A stretch of DNA of 64,000 nt. It comes from Aquitalea magnusonii. GTDB lineage: Bacteria > Pseudomonadota > Gammaproteobacteria > Burkholderiales > Chromobacteriaceae. The notes below the pieces were generated by a model, which saw only the letters and a program-made list of their open reading frames with translations, did not search any database and was not told the DNA's origin. The stretch covers positions 2,232,001 through 2,296,000 of the forward strand of contig NZ_AP018823.1 in the NCBI RefSeq assembly GCF_002217795.2, read 5' to 3'. The position numbers and the translations under genes were made by a program. Each line of letters begins with the position of its first letter. Position 1 is the first letter of the stretch. Positions 32,732 through 40,620 of the stretch are shown here, in pieces.

Positions 32732-35365
32732 ATGGATTTCTCCTCCCTGCTCGCCAGCTTCGCCGCCGCCTTTTCCCAGCACCAGCGTCTGCTCACCCTG
32801 CAGCTGGATGGCGGGCAGATCGCCGCCGAGCAGTTATTGCCACACACGCTGGACGGCAGCGAGGGCGTGTCGGAGGCCTATCGCTATCAGCTCAGTTGTT
32901 TGTCGCCGGATGGCAATATCGAGCTCAAGTCGCTGCTCGGTGTGGCCGCCCGCCTGGGGGTGCTGGATGCCGATGGCAGCCAGGTGGTGCGTTGCGGGGT
33001 GGTGTCACGGGCCGAGTTGCTGGGTTCGGATGGCGGTTTTGCCAAGTACGGCCTCACCATCGAGCCGCCGTTTGCGCTGCTGCGGCTGCGTCGTACGTCG
33101 CGGGTGTTTCAGGACTTGTCGGTGCCGGACATCGTCAAGCAGATCCTGGCCGAGCATCAGGCCAATAATCCGGTGTTTGCCCAGGTACAGACGCTGGAGT
33201 TTCACACTGCCTCCGCCAACCCGCGCAGTTACTGTTTGCAATACCGCGAGAGCGATTTCGACTTCATCGTGCGCCTGCTGCACGAAGAGGGTTACGCCTG
33301 GCGTTTCGAGCATGTCGATGGTGAGCATCCGCAGGTCAAGCTGGTGGTGTTTGATGATGCGTACAGCCTGCCGCCCGCCGCCAGTGAGCGGGTGCGCTTT
33401 CACCGCAGCGATGCCACCGAGGAAGAAGACGGCCTGACGGATTGGAGCGCCGCCCGTCAGGTGGTGTCCGGTGCGGTGGCGCTGGCCAGTTTCGATTACC
33501 AGCCGGTGAGCACCCAGCACAGCGGCGATCAGAGCCGCATCCAGCAAGGCCGCAGTGGCGATGCCTTGCAATCCACCCTGCAGGATTACGACCCGCAGTC
33601 GCTGTACTACGCCAGCGATGCCGAGCAACTGAGTCAGTATGCGCAGCGGCGTCAGCAGGCGCACGATGTGCAGGCCAAGCAATTCTCTGGCAGCGGCTCA
33701 GTACGCAGCCTGCTCGCTGGCCAATGGTTCCGCCTGGATGAACATCCGCTGCACGAGGGCGACAGCAGCGAGCAGCGTGAATTCGTGGTCACCGGCCAAA
33801 CCTTCCGTGCCAACAACAATCTGCCGGGTGATCTGGCCAGCAGCCTGCGCGGCTTGCTGGGAGATAGCAGCACATCAAACGACAGCCAGAACAGCAGCCC
33901 CTTCCAGACCCAGATCACCGCCCAGCGCCGCGGCATTCCGCTCACCCCGGCTTATGCCCACAGCACGCAGGCCAAGCCGACATCTAAAGGTGTACAGACC
34001 GCCACCGTGGTGGGGCCCGAGGGGGAAGAAGTCCACACCGACGAGTTGGGCCGCATCAAGGTGCAGTTCCACTGGCAGCGGCCAGACGAACACCCCGGCA
34101 GCGGCGCCAATCTGGACGACCGCTCCTCCTGCTGGCTGCGCGTGGCCATGCCCAGCGCCGGGGCCGGCTGGGGCCACCAGTTCATCCCGCGCATCGGCCA
34201 GGAAGTGCTGGTCGACTTTATCGAAGGCGATATCGACCGCCCGGTGATTGTTGGCGTGCTGTACAACGGCAGCCACGCCACCCCGGCCTTCAGCGGTGCC
34301 GGCGCTTTGCCCGCCAACAAGACCCTGTCCGGCATCAAATCCAAAGAACACCAGGGCGGCCAGTACAACGAACTGCTGTTCGACGACACGCCCGGTGAAG
34401 TCCGCGCCAAGCTCAGTAGCGAAGCGGGCAAGACCCAGCTCAACCAGGGCTACCTCACCCACCCGCGCAGCAATGGCAAAGCCCAGCCGCGCGGCGAAGG
34501 CTTCGAACTACGCACCGACCAGCACGGCGCCATCCGCGCCGGCCACGGCCTGCTCATCAGCACCGAAGCGCAAAACGGCGCATCCGGCAAACAACTGGCG
34601 CGCGAGCATGCGCAAAGCCAGCTCGACGCCGCGCTCAGCCTCAGCCAAAGCCTGGGCGACACCGCCGCTGCACAACTGGCCGACAGCATGGAAACCGGGC
34701 CGGACGCCATCAACTCCGACAACGGCAAAGACGGCAACAAGGACAGCGGCCACCTGCAACACCACGCCGCCGCGCTCAAAGCCTGGGAAGCCGGCAGCAA
34801 TACCGACAAGGAAGGCAAAACCGCCAGCAGCGGCAACAGCAGCCAGGCTGGCCAACAGCCGCTGCTCATCCTGTCCGCCCCGGCCGGCATCGCCAGCCTC
34901 ACCGAACAAAGCCACACCCTCAGCGCTGGAACCAACCTCAACCTCATCGCCCAACGCGATGCCAACCACACCACCGGCCGCCGCTGGCTGCACAACGTCG
35001 GTCAGCACATCAGCCTGTTTGTGGCCGGGGTGAAGGACAAGGTGGCGCTGAAGCTGATTGCGGCGAAGGGCAAGGTGCAGGTGCAAGCGCAGAGCGATGC
35101 GATGGAACTGACGGCGGATAAGGATGTGACGATTACCTCGGCCAAGCAGAACATCAACTTGAATGGCAAGAAGGAAATTTTGCTGACCAGCGGCGGCGCT
35201 TACGTGCGGATCAAGGATGGCAAGATTGAGCTGCACGCCCCCGGAACCGTCAGCTTCAAGGGGGGTAGCCATGACTGGAGCGGGCCGGACAGCATGAATA
35301 TTCCGATACCGACGCTACCAAAAGACAAATACACCCCACCCAATTCTCATCCGTTCTCGGAATAA
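32732..35365 (+). CDS. vgrG: Type VI secretion VgrG spike protein
   Basis: An 877-residue VgrG. The N-terminal gp27-like region (LLTLQLDGGQ, VSEAYRYQLSCLSPDGNIEL, SYCLQYRESDFDFIVRLLHE) leads to the gp5-like OB fold and beta-helix (VVGPEGEEVHTDELGRIKVQ, SSCWLRVAMPSAGAGWG, IPRIGQEVLVDFIEGDID). A DUF2345-type C-terminal extension follows (about 580-850, ending VSFKGGSHDWSGPDSM). It forms the trimeric puncturing tip and carries effectors. No other structural T6SS gene lies in the window, so this is an orphan vgrG island. The effector gene follows by 12 nt. Confidence 0.95.
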   Translation: MDFSSLLASFAAAFSQHQRLLTLQLDGGQIAAEQLLPHTLDGSEGVSEAYRYQLSCLSPDGNIELKSLLGVAARLGVLDADGSQVVRCGVVSRAELLGSDGGFAKYGLTIEPPFALLRLRRTSRVFQDLSVPDIVKQILAEHQANNPVFAQVQTLEFHTASANPRSYCLQYRESDFDFIVRLLHEEGYAWRFEHVDGEHPQVKLVVFDDAYSLPPAASERVRFHRSDATEEEDGLTDWSAARQVVSGAVALASFDYQPVSTQHSGDQSRIQQGRSGDALQSTLQDYDPQSLYYASDAEQLSQYAQRRQQAHDVQAKQFSGSGSVRSLLAGQWFRLDEHPLHEGDSSEQREFVVTGQTFRANNNLPGDLASSLRGLLGDSSTSNDSQNSSPFQTQITAQRRGIPLTPAYAHSTQAKPTSKGVQTATVVGPEGEEVHTDELGRIKVQFHWQRPDEHPGSGANLDDRSSCWLRVAMPSAGAGWGHQFIPRIGQEVLVDFIEGDIDRPVIVGVLYNGSHATPAFSGAGALPANKTLSGIKSKEHQGGQYNELLFDDTPGEVRAKLSSEAGKTQLNQGYLTHPRSNGKAQPRGEGFELRTDQHGAIRAGHGLLISTEAQNGASGKQLAREHAQSQLDAALSLSQSLGDTAAAQLADSMETGPDAINSDNGKDGNKDSGHLQHHAAALKAWEAGSNTDKEGKTASSGNSSQAGQQPLLILSAPAGIASLTEQSHTLSAGTNLNLIAQRDANHTTGRRWLHNVGQHISLFVAGVKDKVALKLIAAKGKVQVQAQSDAMELTADKDVTITSAKQNINLNGKKEILLTSGGAYVRIKDGKIELHAPGTVSFKGGSHDWSGPDSMNIPIPTLPKDKYTPPNSHPFSE

Positions 35366-35377
35366 GCGGATATCAGC

Positions 35378-37516
35378 ATGATCATCAGTCCCCCGATTCT
35401 TAAAACGCCCCAAGGCACGGCCACAGATGAACAGTGGCTGGCCGGTTTGATGCCCTTTAGCTCTCGCGGAGGCTTTCCTATCGCCAGCCGTATGGCCTGG
35501 CATGGTGGCCAACATATCGAGCATACCGACACAGGTGCGCATGGCGAGCCGGTTCGCGCAATTGCCGATGGCGTGGTGGTATACAAGCGAGACCCATCTC
35601 CTGATGCGGATAAGAAGCCTTTGGCCTATCAGGGCGAGACCGACAATGGCTGTGTGGTGATCAAGCACAGCACAGAAATTGGCGAGGGAACAGACGGCCA
35701 GATCGAGTACTACTCGATTTATATGCATCTCAAACAGGTCTTCGTCAAAAAGAAGCAGCCGGTATATCGCAAAGATAGCTTGGGCAGCGTAGGCAGCTGC
35801 AACGGCAACAATGCCATCCATCTGGAAATCATCTGCGACGATGCCAACCTGAAAAAAATCGTCGGTAGAAGCTCGGGCACGCTGGATATCAGCAAGGATG
35901 GCCGGGACAAGATCGTCTATGGCGATATGCATTTCTATCTACCGCCAGGCACACTATTTTTTGCTTCTATTGCATCGCCGCAAGCTCCCGCAGGCAGTGG
36001 CGCTGTCGTTCATACCTCCACTGTCCCTCTGTTTGTGACGATGCGTTTTGAACGCGGGAAATGCCTGCTCACCACTCGGCAAGAAGATACTCAACAACAG
36101 GGTGTATTCGTTGAGGTCGGCGCAGCACTAGCAGATAGCGACGACAAGTATGAGTACAGTCTTTACAGCAAAGCGACCGCCCTGGGAGATGCTTTTCATA
36201 TTGCACCAAGTGCGGCTTACGAGTTGCTGCGATTTGGCCGGGTCATCAATACCGAAAATGAAACCGCTATCCCTGCTGGCTCAGTCCCACATTGGCACAA
36301 GGTCAATTACCCAGGCGGCCAAGGCTGGGTGAATCTGAATGCGGTAGGCATCAAGAAATTCAGCGATGCCGATTTCCCCCATTGGCTTGGCTGGACCTTG
36401 ATTGACGATGACCCCACACCGGATAGCCAATGCAACTCCCCCATGCTTGAGAAATGGCTTACGGGAAATAGTGGAAAAAAGTTGGATAAAGGCGTGTTAG
36501 CAACTGCACTGGCCGATGCAAAAGTCCAGTCACGACTTTCACGAACAATTTGTAAATTTCCGACTGAGTGGGAAAAATCCACAATTGATACTCGATATGC
36601 TTGGCTAAAAAGTAAAAGTGACGTATTGGATGATCCAATGGATGAGAGGAAATATGCTGAATTCAAGGCGCACATTGAATCTTTATCATTTTGGGAAGAG
36701 GCTGGATTGGAGATTTCCAGTGCTCATTGGCATTTTAATCCAAGATCATTCATAACCCAATTTAAGAAAAATGGATGGTTAAGTAAAGATGAATTCTCCA
36801 AGATCTATCCCGACACTGTATACAACAAGAAAGAAACCCCAAACCCTGAAGAACTCAGAGAAAAATATCGAAACCACATTAACAGAATCGCAGCCAAATA
36901 TCTAGTCGATCAATCAAAAACAAGAATGACACATTTTTACGGCCAAGGCGCTGTCGAGTCTTTTTTTCTTGCAAGAATGCAGGAGGGATCCGTGATTCCA
37001 TCTCGAAACCCCAACCATCCCAGCATCTTACCTGAAACAAATGGATTCTATAATAATATAAACGATTCGTGGTATTTTAAGTATAACAACAACAAAAACC
37101 TTTCCAATGGACCCGCACCAGATGGTGTTAAATATCGCGGCCGAGGAATGAAGCAATTAACGGGGCGCTTGAATCACAACGGCTATTGGATTTACAGAGG
37201 CTGGAGAAAAGTCTCTCTAAAAACTGCCCAAGCCTGGCAAATATTAACTTATGAACAAATACCAGACATCGCAGATCCTCAGAAAATTAGCACCATCCCA
37301 TTCAACTGCATTGATGCTGGAGGGTTTTATTGGGAAAGAGGAGCTAGGAAAGCAGGATATAAATCAATGAATAAAATAATAAAAGAAAATGACATATCAA
37401 CGCAGGCCATTACCTCCATCTCTTTTGCCCTAAATGGTGGCAACATGGGCCTTGATGATAGAATTAAGCAAACCACTCGAATCGCAAAGGAGCTTCTGGA
37501 TGCAACAAGTAAATAA
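35378..37516 (+). CDS. T6SS effector: M23-like plus GH19-like peptidoglycan hydrolase
   Basis: A 712-residue protein next to vgrG. Residues 35-155 read as an M23 endopeptidase-like domain: HGGQH with H42, GEPVRAIADGVVVYK, YMHL with H117 and IHLEI with H148; the usual metal Asp at position 46 is His. An SH3-like region follows (about 215-345). The C-terminal half (about 440-712) resembles a GH19 lysozyme/chitinase fold: QGAVESFFLARM with probable catalytic Glu near 527, KYRGRGMKQLTGRLNH near 586 and DAGGFYWERG. It would cut cell wall of target bacteria. DNA after about 36,440 is strikingly AT-rich, unlike the 5' half. Confidence 0.82.
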   Translation: MIISPPILKTPQGTATDEQWLAGLMPFSSRGGFPIASRMAWHGGQHIEHTDTGAHGEPVRAIADGVVVYKRDPSPDADKKPLAYQGETDNGCVVIKHSTEIGEGTDGQIEYYSIYMHLKQVFVKKKQPVYRKDSLGSVGSCNGNNAIHLEIICDDANLKKIVGRSSGTLDISKDGRDKIVYGDMHFYLPPGTLFFASIASPQAPAGSGAVVHTSTVPLFVTMRFERGKCLLTTRQEDTQQQGVFVEVGAALADSDDKYEYSLYSKATALGDAFHIAPSAAYELLRFGRVINTENETAIPAGSVPHWHKVNYPGGQGWVNLNAVGIKKFSDADFPHWLGWTLIDDDPTPDSQCNSPMLEKWLTGNSGKKLDKGVLATALADAKVQSRLSRTICKFPTEWEKSTIDTRYAWLKSKSDVLDDPMDERKYAEFKAHIESLSFWEEAGLEISSAHWHFNPRSFITQFKKNGWLSKDEFSKIYPDTVYNKKETPNPEELREKYRNHINRIAAKYLVDQSKTRMTHFYGQGAVESFFLARMQEGSVIPSRNPNHPSILPETNGFYNNINDSWYFKYNNNKNLSNGPAPDGVKYRGRGMKQLTGRLNHNGYWIYRGWRKVSLKTAQAWQILTYEQIPDIADPQKISTIPFNCIDAGGFYWERGARKAGYKSMNKIIKENDISTQAITSISFALNGGNMGLDDRIKQTTRIAKELLDATSK

Positions 37517-38057
37517 ATTTATTACATTATTAATTCTTCTTCCGGGACTTTCCTTTGCCAAGGGACTAATATGCATTGGCAATGTGCAATTCGCATATAC
37601 AGATAAGAAATGGGCCAAAAAAAACAATCAATTAATAAGAAAAAACAGCGTTACTACACAGCATCTTATAATTAGCAATACCGACCCTAAAAATCCAGCC
37701 ATAAGGCCCATATCAGAATCAGACGTCCAGGAAGGGCTTGGAGAGAAAGGGGTCTGGTATTTAGGTGGTGTGGCAGGGACCTCAGGGCCTGCCACACTAG
37801 CCATGAAAAATGGCTTTTCCATCTATGAGACAACAGACACTTGCGGCATAACTTACAAAAATGGGCCATCTGGGACTGGACTTTGCTATGTCGCACGAAT
37901 AATAGGGAAAACCTCAGATATAGAAATTAACGCAGGATCCGTCTCATTTGAAGAGATAAATAAAGCAGTCGACTCCTACAAAACAAGATCAATTAAAGAG
38001 TTTAGAAAGATTGCATACTCAGCAACCATTGGCTGCCAGCAAACTCATTCAAGATAG
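37500..38057 (+). CDS. Exported protein, likely immunity to the upstream effector
   Basis: A 185-residue protein starting at ATG 37500 with AAGGAG upstream, overlapping the effector stop by 17 nt. The signal peptide is VNKFITLLILLPGLSFA (cut near residue 20), giving a periplasmic product with several Cys (CIGNVQ, DTCGITY, GLCYVAR). Its position, coupled translation, AT-rich DNA and periplasmic location are what is expected of an immunity protein against a peptidoglycan hydrolase. No family recognised. Confidence 0.68.
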   Translation: MQQVNKFITLLILLPGLSFAKGLICIGNVQFAYTDKKWAKKNNQLIRKNSVTTQHLIISNTDPKNPAIRPISESDVQEGLGEKGVWYLGGVAGTSGPATLAMKNGFSIYETTDTCGITYKNGPSGTGLCYVARIIGKTSDIEINAGSVSFEEINKAVDSYKTRSIKEFRKIAYSATIGCQQTHSR

Positions 38058-38327
38058 CGCTCCATAAACCTTCTCCATAAGACACTACATCACAAAAAAG
38101 ATATGCCGATCTCCAAAATTCTCATGACTTGCACGTATACATGAGAAAACTGGAAGGTGGTTTCAACAACCAAGTTAGGTGGCTATGTTTTGAGAATGGC
38201 ATGATTCACTATAAATGATTAAACTACTCTGCCAAACAACTTCCAATCCATTGGAGATTAAAATTAGGCTACTTCTTGCAATGCTATTGATTTCTTTTAA
38301 AGAGTTTCAATGCAGAAGAATTAATTA

Positions 38328-38819
38328 ATGAAGAGCATTTACAGTGTACTTTTTATCCTGCTTGCAACGGAAGTAGCGTCTGCAGAAAAAATAGAGTGTG
38401 GATATATTTTTTCCAGCGTTAAGAGTGTAAAAATAGAAAGTTGCGATAAAGATAAAATTGAGGTGATAGGTATTTCTCATCGCAGAAAGCTCAGACTAGA
38501 AGGTTCTATTATTATTTCGGAGTCAAGCGCCTACACCAATTACGATTTAAAAATTAATAACAATGATATTGAGCCATCCAATACGGGTCGATATACAACC
38601 CACATTGACATTAAGTATAGCTTGCCAACCAAATATGGTATATTACAAGCAATTCACTCTGACAAAACATTTGGAGATGGGCAATTGAATAAAAATAATA
38701 TTTATTATGCATGCCTTCAGCCCGAATTCAAGAAATGCTTAATGCTGGAGGTGGATGGCCTAGTTAAAAAGAGTGATGTTGATAAAATACTTGCCAAGAT
38801 GGCAGAGGCACAGTGGTAA
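38328..38819 (+). CDS. Exported hypothetical protein, possible second immunity protein
   Basis: A 163-residue protein with a signal peptide (SIYSVLFILLATEVASA), Cys pairs (ECGYIF, ESCDKD, YACLQPEFKKC) and very AT-rich codons. It follows a 270-bp AT-rich gap (38058-38327) in which I see no gene. Likely periplasmic and part of the same transferred segment as the effector C-terminus. Function unknown; an orphan or alternative immunity gene is the best guess. Confidence 0.55.
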   Translation: MKSIYSVLFILLATEVASAEKIECGYIFSSVKSVKIESCDKDKIEVIGISHRRKLRLEGSIIISESSAYTNYDLKINNNDIEPSNTGRYTTHIDIKYSLPTKYGILQAIHSDKTFGDGQLNKNNIYYACLQPEFKKCLMLEVDGLVKKSDVDKILAKMAEAQW

Positions 38820-38875
38820 ATTTCCTGTCAGAGCTTTGGCTTTTATTCAGATCCTCAGCACTTAAGGAGAAGGCA

Positions 38876-39331
38876 ATGACGAATAAATGGTTCCGTTCTT
38901 GTGCGCTGCTACTGGCCCTGCTGCTATCCCCACTGGCCAAGGCCGATGACTGGCTGGGAGAGTATGTCATGGTGCCGAATGAACGCATGCCGCAGCTTTA
39001 TGACGCCAATGGCCAGGCGCAAACCCTGCTCACCATTATGAAGCGGGGGGAAGAATACGGGCTGGTCTCCAAGCAATTTGGCTGGGAAGAAGCCGACCCC
39101 ACCAAACTGGAAACCACCGGCCAGACACTGCGTGACTGGCTGATGAATGATGCCAGCACGGTGAAATCGCAAGCACTGGTGGGTGACAAGATTGCCCTGA
39201 TCAGGCTTGCCAAAGGCAGCGTCCTGAACGCCGCCAACAGACGTAGCCATGAGATGCAGAGCGATTACCTGCTGATCATCAGCATGATGGGCATGGATGT
39301 CGAGCTGGAAAAGAAACCCGCCACACCATGA
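38876..39331 (+). CDS. Exported hypothetical protein of the VgrG island
   Basis: A 151-residue protein starting at ATG 38876 (AAGGAGA upstream; the longer frame to 38813 overlaps the previous gene). The signal peptide ends SPLAKA (residue 22). The mature protein begins DDWLGEYVMVPNERMPQLYD and is soluble. Base composition returns to the host level here, marking the end of the AT-rich insert. It overlaps the DUF3304 lipoprotein gene by 4 nt (ATGA). No family recognised. Confidence 0.62.
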   Translation: MTNKWFRSCALLLALLLSPLAKADDWLGEYVMVPNERMPQLYDANGQAQTLLTIMKRGEEYGLVSKQFGWEEADPTKLETTGQTLRDWLMNDASTVKSQALVGDKIALIRLAKGSVLNAANRRSHEMQSDYLLIISMMGMDVELEKKPATP

Positions 39332-40089
39332 ATGACCAGCTGTACCGCAATATGCTGGCACGCCTCTGCAGCGCACTACTGGCTGGGGGGCTGCTCAGCA
39401 GTTGCGTGAGTCTCGGCCCAAGCCATATGGGGGTTGCGCTCACCGCCATCAACTACACCGAGGACGACTACGATGCAATCGGCATTGCCATGCCGGATGA
39501 CATCAAGACATTCGAGGCGATGGACAGGGTATCCGCCTATGGTGGCAGCGGCACCATGTGCTGCGTTGCCCTGCCGGAAAAATGGCAACCCGGCATGAAG
39601 TTGGTGGTACTGACCCAGGCTGGCACCAAGGCAAAAACCTACAAGGAATGGGCATACGAAAAGATTCCCGTCATTCCCCATCAGGTGGACGTACCCCGCT
39701 ATGCGACGCCAGCCCGGGTATGGATACAGATCATGTCGCCAGACAAGGTGCTGGTTACGGTGAGCAATTATTCACCGGAAAACCCCAACTGGCCGGGAGA
39801 GATCAAAGGTGGCCCCAAGCCATCGCTGGAGTATCGAAGAAAGAAATGGAATGAATTTGTTAATGATCGCAAAAAAGAAATTGCCTTACTCAAAGAATCA
39901 TTAAGCAATATCGACAAAGAAGACCTAAAAGAGGCATGGGAGCTGGACTCAAAATACAATGCAAATGATGTCAAGGCACTCAAGGGAAAAGATGATCCAA
40001 ATTACAGAGAATACTTAAAAAGTAAATATAAAAAATCCCTTCAATATTCCACAGAATATCTCGAATATTACATGAAGAGAAAGCCATGA
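39328..40089 (+). CDS. DUF3304 lipoprotein
   Basis: A 253-residue lipoprotein. The lipobox is GLLSSC with lipidated Cys26. The core (GVALTAINYTEDDYDAIGI, AYGGSGTMCCVALPEKWQPG, PRYATPARVWIQIM) is the DUF3304 domain commonly found beside VgrG and T6SS effector genes, where an immunity or accessory role is suspected. The last ~85 residues are a Lys/Glu-rich helical tail encoded by markedly AT-rich DNA from about 39,840, unlike the GC-rich 5' part. It is coupled to its neighbours through ATGA overlaps on both sides. Confidence 0.78.
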   Translation: MNDQLYRNMLARLCSALLAGGLLSSCVSLGPSHMGVALTAINYTEDDYDAIGIAMPDDIKTFEAMDRVSAYGGSGTMCCVALPEKWQPGMKLVVLTQAGTKAKTYKEWAYEKIPVIPHQVDVPRYATPARVWIQIMSPDKVLVTVSNYSPENPNWPGEIKGGPKPSLEYRRKKWNEFVNDRKKEIALLKESLSNIDKEDLKEAWELDSKYNANDVKALKGKDDPNYREYLKSKYKKSLQYSTEYLEYYMKRKP

Positions 40090-40175
40090 CATCCATTTGC
40101 CATGCACTAACTGAAACAGACATAGACCCAACTAATTTTGATGTTTTTTTCAAAAAAAGAAAAGACGCATGGTGA
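40086..40175 (+). CDS. Possible 29-residue coupled ORF or gene remnant
   Basis: An ATG overlapping the DUF3304 stop (ATGA) opens a 29-residue frame (MTSICHALTETDIDPTNFDV at its start), ending at TGA 40173-40175 and overlapping the next start by 7 nt. It continues the AT-rich composition. It could be a tiny coupled gene, or the beginning of a longer gene broken by recombination at the AT/GC junction. Low confidence. Confidence 0.28.
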   Translation: MTSICHALTETDIDPTNFDVFFKKRKDAW

Positions 40176-40456
40176 TTACCAGCAAGGAAACCCCGGAGAT
40201 TCTGGCGGGCTTGAAAGAGCTGAGTGAAAAGAAAAAAGCCAACGGCAGACTGTCAAAGGAAGAAGAAGGCTGGGTGAAATTGTACGAGGACTCCCAAGGC
40301 ACCCAGGTACCCCAAACAGTCACGCCAGGGCAGGAACCATTCTTGATCGGCCCCGGCTACCTGCGCTATCGCAAAGTGTATGCCGGGGCCGACTCCGTGC
40401 TGCTGACGCGCAGGCAGCCACAAGACCCCACCCAGGCAGAAACGGCGCAGGCCTGA
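40169..40456 (+). CDS. Small hypothetical protein of the VgrG island (95 aa)
   Basis: A 95-residue charged protein: an N-terminal helical part rich in Lys and Glu (ILAGLKELSEKKKANGRLSK), a middle PFLIGPGYLRYRKVYAG and an Ala/Gln tail. It has no signal peptide and no recognised family. Composition is host-like. It may be an adaptor or a remnant, and it is the last gene before a bidirectional terminator. Confidence 0.5.
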   Translation: MVITSKETPEILAGLKELSEKKKANGRLSKEEEGWVKLYEDSQGTQVPQTVTPGQEPFLIGPGYLRYRKVYAGADSVLLTRRQPQDPTQAETAQA

Positions 40457-40562
40457 TCACACCGGATTACGCCTGGGCATACATGTCCTTGCCTGCCATG
40501 CAGCGAACCTGAAGGCAGGCCTGCAAGGGATATGACCTCATTGCTGCAAGCCGCTGGCCATG

Positions 40563-40592
40563 AGAAAGGGACACCACGTGGTGTCCCTTTTT
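40563..40592. terminator. Bidirectional intrinsic terminator
   Basis: A perfect 13-bp inverted repeat (AAAGGGACACCAC / GTGGTGTCCCTTT, 40565-40590), followed by T5 on the plus strand and T3 on the minus strand. It lies between the convergent VgrG-island genes and quiC. Confidence 0.88.
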
Positions 40593-40620
40593 ACTGCCAT
40601 ACGCTGTGGCTCATGCCCTC

